Shown: positions 47,401 to 56,225 of the stretch, piece after piece
How positions within the stretch are numbered: position 1 is the stretch's first letter
Layout of the letters: each line of letters begins with the position of its first letter
Source of the DNA: Vicia villosa
Taxonomy: Eukaryota > Streptophyta > Magnoliopsida > Fabales > Fabaceae
Length of the DNA stretch: 64,000 nt
Assembly: GCF_029867415.1 (NCBI RefSeq)
Contig: NC_081185.1
Span: forward strand, 124,748,920 to 124,812,919
Direction: 5' to 3'
The notes under the pieces: generated by a model
What the model was told of the DNA's origin: nothing
Seen by the model: the letters and a program-made list of their open reading frames with translations, nothing else
The model's database searches: none
Translations under genes and position numbers: made by a program

Positions 47401-47913
47401 TAATTGATCTATTCCCTCTTTTGTTCAAGCATATAGGGTGTACAGACCGAGCTAAAAAGCAACAGTTTCTGTGGGAAGGAGACAACTCAATAAGGATAAC
47501 TTTGTCTTTGTTTATTGAAATTGAGAGTGCAATATCAGTATGTCAAACTGCTTGTAAACAACATACACTTGAATCATCATTTAGATATGCACAATCAGTA
47601 AAGATAGAACCTAACACATATTAGAAGCATTTTTATATAAATAAATCCCAAAGCAGGAGTTAAAAAACGATTATATTACTTGAATGTGATTATTGTGTCC
47701 TTGAATTCTAAGGAGACGAGAACATAAGTTTAGTGGATGAATCACGACGTGTGATTAGCGTCTAGGATGTTCACCATGTTGCGATTAATGGAAATATCTT
47801 CAAGACATAATGACGGAAGTACTGTTACAGATTCTCTCCCTAAAAAACTAAGTATGCGGACAGTAGTTGACAATTAGCTTTGTTTCAAAATAATCCTTAA
47901 AAACTCAATTATG

Positions 47914-48072
47914 AGGGGCTGCGCGAACGCAAGCCCCCACAGCAACAAATTATGATGTAGGCTCCACCACTTGGGTAGACCTTAGGCTAGCGCCCCTCCT
48001 GAGTGCAATGGAGGTCACTAGCCTAGGCCATGGGCCTTCATGATCACCCATTGACCCCATCCAGGTAAGTAA
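47914..48072 (-). ncRNA. U1 snRNA gene
   Basis: About 159 nt on the minus strand. The 5' splice-site recognition sequence ACTTACCTG is at the 5' end (48061-48070 on the plus strand as CCAGGTAAGT). Stem-loop I has GATCATGAAG, the U1-70K site. Stem-loop II has CCATTGCACTC, matching the U1A-type loop. An Sm-like site lies in ATAATTTGTTG, and the last hairpin is GGGGGCTTGCGTTCGC..GCAGCCCC. The RNA appears complete. The first base reads T where plant U1 has A, if the start is assigned correctly. Confidence 0.92.
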
Positions 48073-48096
48073 CTTATAATGAATCACACACTTCTA

Positions 48097-48147
48097 TTTT
48101 ATACTTGATGCTCCATACTATTCTCTCTAACAATTCCGATGCGGGAC
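48097..48147 (-). promoter_or_regulatory. U1 promoter: TATA box and USE
   Basis: The minus strand has GTCCCGCATCG (48137-48147), one base off the USE consensus RTCCCACATCG, and a TATAAAA element at 48097-48103, about 25-31 bp upstream of the RNA start. The spacing is of Pol II type. Confidence 0.78.
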
Positions 48148-48451
48148 TATGATAACACGAGACAATTTAAGTATCAGCGTCGGCATTCTTTTTGTGAAAG
48201 ATACTCATCACTGTCCTGTTTTTCAGTACAGTTACTTACATGTATAATTTTGCTCTCATTATGAAATTAACTGAGATCCAATCTTATCTTTCATATCAAT
48301 CTTTATTTGTTTCAAGTTAATGTTTTTAGTCTGGAAAAAGTAGTCGAAGAGAAAACCAAGCAGTTCTGGGAGTTGAAGATTTTTTTGTGGCTTGATGAGA
48401 ATGAAGTAAATTCAAAAAATTTGGTACTGGTTTAATGACCGGGCTATTTTA

Positions 48452-48596
48452 CTACTCTGGTCCTATTTATAAGAAAGAGTTAGCTTTTTAGATTCATTGG
48501 ATAATCAATATATCTAATTTATATATTGTCCAAATACATTAGTTATTCAATGAATTTAAAAGGCAAACTTTTTCTTATATATAGGACCAAAGGAAG
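48452..48596. mobile_element. Stowaway-type MITE, about 145 bp
   Basis: The ends CTACTCTGGTCCTATTTATA and the inverted CTTCCTTTGGTCCTATATAT are flanked by TA on both sides (48450-48451 and 48597-48598). The whole unit folds as a hairpin. The TA target and CTNCNCTGGTCC-like ends fit Tc1/mariner Stowaway elements. Confidence 0.65.
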
Positions 48597-48635
48597 TACT
48601 TCTTAGAACAAATATTAAAATTGAACTTAATTTAT

Positions 48636-48740
48636 AGGACTTTACCCCCTAAGAGTAGGTTTGGAGATAATTTTTAACCAACAATAGACATGCCTCGGTT
48701 AGAATCTCACTAGCAGTGTCATTGCCCCAAGCGCAAAGAC
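48636..48740 (-). pseudogene. U4 snRNA pseudogene 1 (Sm region deleted)
   Basis: The minus strand begins with the U4 5' part: TCTTTGCGCTTGGGGCAATG, the 5' stem-loop (CTAGTGAGATTCTAACCGAGG) and the GTCTATTG..GGTT region. Compared with the intact U4 at 53826-53978 it then jumps from CTCTTA straight to GGGGTAAAGTCC. The segment with the Sm site and half of the 3' hairpin is missing. No USE occurs at the expected distance upstream. It is therefore very unlikely to yield a stable snRNP. Confidence 0.85.
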
Positions 48741-48869
48741 AAGCAAATATTTAAAGCAAAAAATAGTATTATAGTAGTAAAAAAATCCAGTCACCAAACC
48801 AGTACCAAATTTTTTGAATTTACTTCCTTCTAATCCAGCCACATATTGACAATCTTCAACTCCCAACAA

Positions 48870-50279
48870 AAAATATTATAAGCAACTTATCCAGCTACTT
48901 GGTCTCTTTAGTTTTACAGTACATTTCCCACTCCCAGTTGCAGTTATATACACGACAGAGTGCCTAGCTACAGATACTCTCAGATTCATACAGTGAAAAT
49001 TTAGCCGAAGAGTGATAACCCTTCTAAGGTGCATACAGTGAAAATTTAACCGAAGAGTGATAACCTGGTTTCATCTAAAAGGAGATAGTTTAGATTTCCA
49101 TCGGGTGTAGGAGCAGAACTAGAATTAAGTATAATTCTAAAAGTCAATTGTGGAGAAACCTTATATTTCTTAAATTTTTAGTCATGCCTAATAAAAGGTT
49201 GTATATAAACACTTTCTTAAGTTGTAATATGCATTTTAAAAAGCTGAATAGATAATTGATATTCAGTGTCAATTTCTCTCTCAAATTTCTTCCAATTTTA
49301 TCCTCTATCTGGTTCAGTTTCATTCACTAAGTACAGATGTTGCCTCACAGTGATCTCCACACAAGGTATCAAATCTGTTTCGTATTATTATGTAGTCGGA
49401 TAATTAGATTTATGGATTTTCGATAGTGGAACTACTTTCCACATATGCTCTACTTTGGACATATTTTCTACATATAAAACGACAAATTCAATACACGTTA
49501 AATTACCTGATGGTAATAAGACCACAGCAGAATTTTGTAGTTAAGTGCATCTCACTGACTCTATTGTCTTAATTGATGTTTCTATATCGAAATTGGCAAA
49601 AGATTCTGCATATATTGCAACTGAGCTCTTGTGTTTTTGATTCAGTTAACAAAAGTTTGTTTATTAATTCCTTTGTGAGTTTATATTTATTCTGCATATG
49701 TTGCAACTGAGATTCTGTAGTTTTATACTTTTATTCTTTTTCGGCTTCAGTTGATCTAAATTTGCCTTTTGAGGCCACTATGTAAGTTTCTTGTAATGAA
49801 ACATGTTAGTAGCATGGAAAAATTGCATAGAAACTTCTTTTTGTTGGTATACGGAGACTAATCCTTGAACCGTGTAGAACATATCAAGCTTAAGCAACTG
49901 AGCCACTGTCGAACATATCAGGATTAGAATTCAGTTCCAATTAGGTTCTTACAACTGTAGAATTCAGTTCCAATTAGGTTCTTACAACTGGGCCGAACAT
50001 ATCATCAAGATTAGAAATCAGTTCCGATTAGGTTCTTACAACTGGGCAGACTCCGCACTTGTGGTTAAAATTTAGTTCTACAAGTTAGTTGAGAACAAGC
50101 TTGTATATAAACACTTTGTTTAGTTTCATTCACTAATATAGTATAAAAGCTCAGAATAGCACTGAGCTGTGCTTGTTAATGGCCACAATCATAACATGGA
50201 ACCTACTGATCCTACATAAAATCCATAATGCCAGCATCCCGCTAATTATGAGGCATGGCAAAGAATGTGAACTAGAATC
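48870..50279. other. Spacer between U4 pseudogene 1 and U5 copy B
   Basis: It has duplicated stretches: CATACAGTGAAAATTTA.CCGAAGAGTGATAACC twice (48988 and 49032), and a GAATTCAGTTCCAATTAGGTT-type unit three times at 49935-50045. LTR-like TATA regions (GTATATAAACACTTT) sit at 49200 and 50100, related to those near 46515 and 52870. No gene is recognised. Confidence 0.55.
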
Positions 50280-50293
50280 TTGAACTAACATTG

Positions 50294-50413
50294 CAGAGCC
50301 CTCAATAAAGAGGACTCTTCCAAAGACTAGCGCATGCCGCAAATTGTAACGCTGACACGGTATTCTTTAGTAAAAGGCGAAAGAATAGTTCGCTATGTCA
50401 TCATCACACGGCT
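50294..50413 (-). pseudogene. U5 snRNA, copy B (full length, probably inactive)
   Basis: About 120 nt, with the complete stem-loop I and CGCCTTTTACT loop and a matching 3' box (50280-50293). Two likely damaging changes set it apart from copy A. The Sm site reads AGTCTTTGG instead of AGTTTTTGG. The USE at 50482-50492 reads GTTCCACATTG instead of GTCCCACATTG. A TATA element remains (TATAAAA, 50444-50450). A variant U5 is possible, but decay is the simpler reading. Confidence 0.75.
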
Positions 50414-50724
50414 TCGTGACTATCGTATGTAGAGGTCTTTTCATTTTATAGGTGATCAGCTATGTTTTTTAATGCAATAGACAATGTGGAACTTTAGTCA
50501 GATACCCACTCATTTGACCTCTACCTTTTCTACCCTCTCCAATGAATAGACATATGAAGCTTTCATTGGAAACTCTTTGGAAGACAAAGACAGAGTTGAT
50601 AGAATCGTGAAGGACGGGTCTCGGATAAGCCGGTGACTATAAATCCTGACCCAAAACTAATCTAACACCTATATATGATCTAGTGTCTTACAACATTCGT
50701 CCAAACATAGACATAAAAATAACA

Positions 50725-50910
50725 GGGACAAATTAGTTTCATCTAGAGACCCAAGAGATACATTGTTTCGATGAAAACATCAACACAAAGACAATGGCTT
50801 CACCATATTTAATAACTAAAAATTCAATCTAGAAACAGTTGCATTTCAACGCAAATATAGAAGATGAAACAACATGAATAAGAACTCACCTTGCAACAAA
50901 CGAATTGTAT
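50725..50910. repeat. Duplicated spacer block of the snRNA cluster (copy 3)
   Basis: The same order of words as 47217-47400, including CAAAGACAATGGCTTCA and AACATGAATAAGAACTCACC. Confidence 0.75.
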
Positions 50911-51056
50911 GGAGCTAATCGATCTATTCCATCATTTGTTTAAGCATATATATATAGGGTGCACAGACCGAGCTACAGCCAAACATCAGATTTCACTTGG
51001 AGAATAAAAAGCAACAGCTTCTGTGGGAAGGAGACAACTCAATAAACGTAACACCA

Positions 51057-51350
51057 TGATAGGGAGCTTAATAGAATAATTTATTATTAGTTTTATTAGT
51101 ATTTTGATGTATTAGAGGAAATTATATTTTCTAGAATATTCTTAAGATATTTTGGGCTTTTAAATAGCTTTTGGGCTTTTAGTTATTTATCCATTAGGAG
51201 TACTATATATGTAGTGTCTATGACACATTAAAGAATATCAAAGAAAAGAAATCAAAGTTTATCTTTATCTTTTATTTACTTTTAGTGTTCTTCCCCTTTT
51301 AGTGTAGAAAACTCTAATTTCATATTCTTGGTAGGAATAGCTTCCTATCA
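51057..51350 (+). mobile_element. Solo LTR, 294 bp, copia-like
   Basis: It begins TGATAGGGAG and ends CTTCCTATCA (TGATAGG..CCTATCA). Perfect 5-bp direct repeats CACCA flank it at 51052-51056 and 51351-51355. It interrupts a spacer region shared with the first unit of the cluster. A TGGTATCAAAAT sequence 20-odd bases downstream resembles a primer site, so a truncated element rather than a solo LTR is an alternative. Confidence 0.65.
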
Positions 51351-51851
51351 CACCACCAGAGCTGCTTTTTATGGTATCAAAATCTGGAAAAATTACAAGA
51401 CTTATTTGAAAAAAAAAAATTATATAAATAAATCCCAAGCAAGAGTTATATAAAAAACAATCATATTACTTGATCGTGATCTGTACTATAGGCTCATACT
51501 ATTGTGTCCTTGAATTCTAAGGAGATGAGAACATAAGTCTGGTGGATGAATCATGACCGTGTGATGAGAGTATGATTAACGCCAAGAATGGTCTCCATGT
51601 TGTGGGCATCATCTTCAGCTGTAGATGATGGTTCTCAGTTGGTTCTACTCACCTAGCCAGCATTTGGGTCCTTTCAATGGAAATTTCCTTAGGACGCAAA
51701 AACAGTGTTTATGGAACTGTGAAGGATGTGTCCAGGATTAACTGATGGCTTTATAAATTCTGACTGGAATTACTGTTACGGATTCTCTACCTAAAAAAAT
51801 AAGAATCATTGTGGATAGTAGTTGACAACTAGCTTAGCTCACTAAATTTGT

Positions 51852-51953
51852 AGGACTTTACCTCTAATAAGGGGTTTAGAAATAGTTTTCAACCTGCAAT
51901 AGACGTGCCTCGGTTAGAATCTCACTAGCTGCGTCGGTGTCCCAAGCCCAGAC
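51852..51953 (-). pseudogene. U4 snRNA pseudogene 2 (Sm region deleted, 5' end damaged)
   Basis: The central U4 part is clear (GCAGCTAGTGAGATTCTAACC, CGAGGCACGTCTATTG, GGTTGAAAACTATTTC). The 5' end, GTCTGGGCTTGGGACACC, has lost and changed bases relative to TCTTTGCGCTTGGGGC. As in pseudogene 1 the Sm-bearing segment is missing. It shares its upstream flank with pseudogene 1, so the two descend from one already promoter-less copy. Confidence 0.82.
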
Positions 51954-52329
51954 AAGCAAATATTTACAGCAAAACATAATATTATAGTAAAAAAAATCCA
52001 ATCACTAAACCAGTACCAAAGTTCTTGAATTTTACTGCCTTCTAATCCAGCCACATATTGACAATCTTCAACTCCCAACAGAAAATACAAAATGCAAGCA
52101 ACTTATCCAGCTACTTGATCTCTGTAGTTTCTCAATACATTTTCAAAGTATAATTCTGAACGTCAGTCAATCGCAACTGAAACCAAAAAACATAACATAA
52201 TAGTAAGCAAAATAAGCAAAGAGAATTCAAAGATAAAAATCAAATCAAATGATAAAACAAAACTAAAATTCAACACAAATGATCAAATCTAAATGAGAGC
52301 CAAATATAGACAAACTTGAACTAAGATTG

Positions 52330-52449
52330 CAGAGCCCTCAATCAGGAGGACTCTTCCAAAAACTATCGTATGCCGCTAAATGTGACGCTGACACGGTATT
52401 CTTTAGTAAAAGGCGAAAGAATAGTTCGCTATGTCATCATCACACGGCT
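52330..52449 (-). ncRNA. U5 snRNA, copy C (weak TATA)
   Basis: About 120 nt. Stem-loop I, the CGCCTTTTACT loop and the Sm site AGTTTTTGG are intact, with small changes in the lower stem (GGCATACGATAG versus GGCATGCGCTAG in copy A). The 3' box, CAATCTTAGTTCAA, fits. The USE GTCCCACATTG (52519-52529) is perfect, but the TATA position reads ACATACATAATG, a poor match. It may be expressed weakly. Confidence 0.8.
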
Positions 52450-52518
52450 CCGTGAATGTTTGAAATAGAGGTCCTTTCATTATGTATGTGAGCAGCTTAG
52501 CTTGTTTTATGCATTAGA

Positions 52519-52529
52519 CAATGTGGGAC
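52519..52529 (-). promoter_or_regulatory. USE of U5 copy C
   Basis: GTCCCACATTG on the minus strand, about 70 bp upstream of the RNA start. Identical to the USE of copy A and of the intact U4. Confidence 0.75.
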
Positions 52530-52699
52530 TTCCGTTACAGACCCCCTCAATTTACCCTACTTTTTCAATATTTGAAGACCCTTTCAGTGGAAAATTCTTT
52601 GGGAGACAAAGACAGTGTTGATGGAATCGTGAAGGACGAGTGCAAGATAAGCTGATAACTTTATAGATCCTGACCGAAGCTAATCTAACCTTTCTTCGG

Positions 52700-53101
52700 C
52701 CAAATATTGACATGAAAATAACATGGCCAAAGTAGTTTCATGTTGACCCAAGAGACAAACGATACCCCACCAGGATGCTTAAGCATACATAGTATACAGA
52801 CTGAGCCACCCAACTCAGCATTCGTAGTTAGAATTCAGTTTCACAAGTTAGTTGATAACAAGCATGTTATATAAACACTTTCTTCCGTTGTAACTTGCAA
52901 TATGTGTTTTGAAAAGTTGATTGCATAATCAATCTTCAATGTCAATTTATCTCTCAAATTCCTTTCAATTTGATCCTCTAGACAAAATCCATAATACAAG
53001 AATCCTGCTAAAGCGAATTATTTTCAATCCTACCTATAAGGCTTGGCAAAGAATGTGAAATATAAAATTGCAAAGACTTGCAAAGAATGTGAAATACAAA
53101 A
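52700..53101. other. Spacer with LTR-like fragment between U5 copies C and D
   Basis: It contains the recurring LTR-like stretch (GTTATATAAACACTTTCTTC near 52865, then TCTCTCAAATTCCTTTCAAT). A duplicated TGCAAAGAATGTGAAATA unit lies at 53045-53098. Confidence 0.5.
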
Positions 53102-53115
53102 TTGAACTAAAATTG

Positions 53116-53231
53116 CCGAGCCCTCAAAAAAGAGGACTCTTCCAAAAACTAGCGCATGCCGCTAAATATGATGCTGACACGGTATTCTTTAGTAAAAGGC
53201 GAAAGAATAGTTCGCTTTGTCATCATCACAC
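53116..53231 (-). pseudogene. U5 snRNA pseudogene, copy D (5' end and promoter lost)
   Basis: The 3' part, Sm site and stem-loop I are present and the 3' box fits (53102-53115). Similarity stops within TGTGTGATGATG; the first bases (AGCCG) are gone. The next sequence, CCAGTGTCATCATACAACATT, is spacer that lies some 250 bp further upstream in copy A. A deletion therefore removed the 5' end, TATA box and USE together. Confidence 0.88.
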
Positions 53232-53279
53232 AGGGACTAATTATATGATCCAGTGTCATCATACAACATTCGTCTAAAC

Positions 53280-53470
53280 ATTGACATGAAAAATGACATG
53301 GACTAATTAATTTCATCTTGACCCAAAAGATATATATTGTTCTGGTGACAACATCAACCCAAAGACAATGGCTTCAGCAAATTTAATAGCTAAAAATTCA
53401 ATCTAGCAACAATTGAATTTCAACATAACATAGCAGATGAAACAACATGAATAAGAACTCACCTTATCAT
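53280..53470. repeat. Duplicated spacer block of the snRNA cluster (copy 4)
   Basis: It corresponds to 47217-47400 and 50725-50910, with TTTCATCTTGACCC and CAAAGACAATGGCTTCA in order. Confidence 0.72.
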
Positions 53471-53810
53471 CAATTGGATTTTTTCCTCAATCGAAAAGGT
53501 TCACCGCAAGAATCTGGCCCATTAACCAAACACTCATTCATGTCATACACGTAAACGAAAGTCCAAGTACAGTTATGGATTCTCTTCCTAAAAAATTAGG
53601 TATCATGTTGACAGTAGTTGACAACTAGCTTAACTCACTCACCAGCTATTCACAGCCTAAATTTCAAACTGCTTGTAAACAGAAGAAAGACATTCAAATA
53701 AGTCAAACTCAAAACAGGAAACAAAAACAGAGTTATATTAATCTTTATATTGTTACAGCTTAAAATATAAAATATGGAAAAAGTAGTGTAAGAGAAAACT
53801 AAGATGAAAA

Positions 53811-53824
53811 TTGAACTAAATTTG
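53811..53824 (-). terminator. Plant snRNA 3' box of the U4 gene
   Basis: The minus strand reads CAAATTTAGTTCAA, matching CA(N)3-10AGTNNAA. Confidence 0.8.
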
Positions 53825-53825
53825 T

Positions 53826-53978
53826 AGGACTTTACCCCAAAGGGAGTCCTTTCAAAAATTCTCAAAGGCTCAAGTTGAACTCAAGCCTAAGAGGGGGTTT
53901 GGAAATAGTTTTCAACCAGCAATAGACGCGCCTCGGTTAGAACCTCATTAGCTGCGTCATTGCCCCAAGCGCAAAGAT
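53826..53978 (-). ncRNA. U4 snRNA gene (intact)
   Basis: About 153 nt on the minus strand, starting ATCTTTGCGCTTGGGGCAAT, where U4 pairs with U6. The 5' stem-loop with its K-turn region (CAATGACGCAGCTAATGAGG) follows, then the central region, an Sm site (AATTTTTGA), and a 3' hairpin, GGACTCCC..GGGGTAAAGTCC. The upstream TATA box and USE and the downstream 3' box are all consensus. U4 chaperones U6 in the tri-snRNP until activation. This is the only U4 copy in the cluster with all parts. Confidence 0.92.
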
Positions 53979-54003
53979 ACTTTTTAATAAACAGTAAACC
54001 TCG

Positions 54004-54053
54004 TTTTATATATCTTGAAAGTCATCAAATTTCTCTCATTAGCAATGTGGGAC
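54004..54053 (-). promoter_or_regulatory. U4 promoter: TATA box and USE
   Basis: The minus strand has the USE GTCCCACATTG (54043-54053) and the TATA element ATATATAAAA (54004-54013), about 27-35 bp upstream of the RNA start, with Pol II-type spacing. Confidence 0.82.
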
Positions 54054-54059
54054 TGGGAA

Positions 54060-55287
54060 ATTTTGCTTGCAAAGTCTCCACTCGACATTCTTTTCCTTAA
54101 ACAACAAACCTGGGTGGGGGGAATTTTGGCAACAACTGATACATGCAAAAAAATAAAGTTGAGAGAGATTTAACATATTCAAAAACTTTCTACATTGGGT
54201 TTGTATACACTGATTGTGAATATAGCAAACATGGAATTGCATAAACTACCATCACCAGAACACTAGTAATCAACAGATAACAAATCATTATAATCAATAA
54301 ATCAAGACAACAATGGTCTATGAAGTTATACACCTTATTTTGTAATAATCAGATAGTGCTTTGATTATGATTTTCAAAGTCCAAGAAAACGCTGCTCCGA
54401 AATGATTCCCGAATAAAAACGCCCAAAAAATCAGAAAGAAATAGATTTTTTTGAGAAGGGAATGAGATTTGTTTACCTTGCTTCACAAAGAAAACATGGA
54501 AGAATCTTGTAGCTTCGCGCTCCATATTGCCTTTTCTATTTATTTTTTCCCTCTATTTGTTGGTTTCGTAAAGTGTTTTACTATTTTCGTTTGTGATTTA
54601 CCACTTGCCACGTAGTAACTATATTCAAAACAACAATGATTTTAATATTGTTACTTATGATCCTTATATTGAAATTATATAATATATAAATATATTTTAT
54701 GAAATTGATTTGAGTAAAAGTGTTTTGGATTACAACGTTTAAAACATATATTCAATATCATGCTATTATTTAATTTGAGGTTTTGAGAGGAGCATAGTCT
54801 CAAGACGTAAGACTTCACCAGTAGGTCACACACCTATTGGTTTATTAGACTTTGTATCTTTAAACCCATGCATTCTTAGACCATGGCAATGGATTTGAAC
54901 CGGACGGAGCATGAAAGATCAAGTAAAAAAGTCTTTTAAGAAATTAAACTCTAATGACTACAAAATATGCATCCATAAGTGGAGTGTGTGCTTATTTTGA
55001 TTCATCTTTTAATCATTTTAGTTCATGTGATTCATCAATGGTGCTGTTTAGTATATCCCATGTAGTGATCATACATTTACGCAAATTTAAAATGTCATTA
55101 ATATAGTTTGTATTCTAATATCCAAGCACATTCATTTTACATCAAAATTACTTGATGATTGAGATACATCCATTTTTGTTAAAAATATGTTTGAAGTTTA
55201 ATCTCCGACCAAAGTCTGACTATTAATATCCGAAATTTCAAGTATGAAAATGAATTTGGTTGTCACTTTACATTTGCATGTACATCA
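54060..55287. other. Intergenic DNA right of the snRNA cluster
   Basis: No gene is recognised. A SINE-like segment on the minus strand at about 54780-54870 (GTGACCTACTGGTGAAGTCT, then GACTATGCTCCTCTC) resembles the intron element at 19126-19275, but its B box is not preserved. Confidence 0.4.
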
Positions 55288-56225
55288 TGTTAGAACATAT
55301 TTGGTTCTACATCTTCGAAAGAGTTTTGATGATAACAAACTCATAATTTTCAATAAGAACAAATATGCACTCTAATCGTATTGTTTAAATTGCAGAAGTT
55401 CTGAAGAATGTAAAAGTGATTTCTCAGAACCAGAAGGCTGCATTGAGAGAAATTTACAAGAATAAGAAGTTATGGACGTTGAGAGAAGTATACAGGCACA
55501 AGAAGTTCTAGAGATCAAAGTAAGTTTACAAGAACAAGAAGTTCTGAAGACAAATGAGAAGGTCATAAAATCTGTTATTTAAAACGATTCAAGCACCAAC
55601 AAAAGCTGCAAAGAAATCTCTGATGATCAGAAGATCTAACGTTACAATCGTCAAATACAAGATCATCTCGTAACGGTTGAAAATTAATTACAGCGGGCAG
55701 AATCTTTATTTTTGGAAACAACATTAATCAACAATTCATCAAACATTCCAAAACAAGAAAAGTTGTCTCTCAACGGATCAAAAAGTTCACACTATATAAA
55801 GAGGACATCGATGAAGAAAAAGATAACTTACGCACGCACGAGTTCAAGAGCTCTAAATTTTCATTATCATTTTATTGTATTCATATTTATATATTGCGCT
55901 TAAAATTATGTACACATCACAGTTGTGATATAGCTTATTATAAGCAATTCTTTAAACACAAAGTTGTAATCGTATAAGTGTTACCTTAAGAAAACCGGAT
56001 TGTGGTTGTTCTTGAGAAGACTTAAACAGTAGTTTAAGTGATTTTGTAGTCATCGTTTTGATTAGTGGATTAAGACCTCGTAAGAGAGAGGCGAAATCAT
56101 CTTAATAGGATGGAGTGGAGTAGTTTGAGTTCAAATGAATCAGGATAACCAAATGTGTCATAAGTTTTTAATTTGTTCAAAAATCCAATCCAACCCCCCT
56201 TATTGTGTTTTTCGTTTCTTCGTAT
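55288..56225 (+). mobile_element. SIRE-like copia LTR, probably solo
   Basis: It starts TGTTAGAACATATTTGGTTC, with GAGTTTTGATGATAACAA shortly after. This matches the start of the minus-strand copia LTR at 28163 (TGTTAGAACAAGATTTGGTT), so it is the same family. It contains repeated AGAAGTTCTGAAGA words. No internal region follows, and the right border and target duplication are not clear. Confidence 0.55.

Larger units (their letters stand above)
48366..48867. repeat. Inverted repeat around a Stowaway MITE and a U4 pseudogene
   Basis: The left arm (48366-48441, GGGAGTTGAAGATT..GGTACTGGTTT) is the complement of the right arm (about 48787-48867), at roughly 80-85% by eye. The right arm also recurs in direct orientation beside the second U4 pseudogene at about 51985-52082. 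Confidence 0.75.

Noticed and set aside
47352..47624. 90-codon ORF inside the snRNA cluster
   Set aside because: It lies in a duplicated spacer and has no domain. The sister block at 50880-51050 does not keep the frame.
54885..54905. Possible tRNA or Pol III B box (GGATTTGAACCGG on plus)
   Set aside because: No cloverleaf can be built around it and the A-box spacing is wrong. It is at most a decayed SINE relative.
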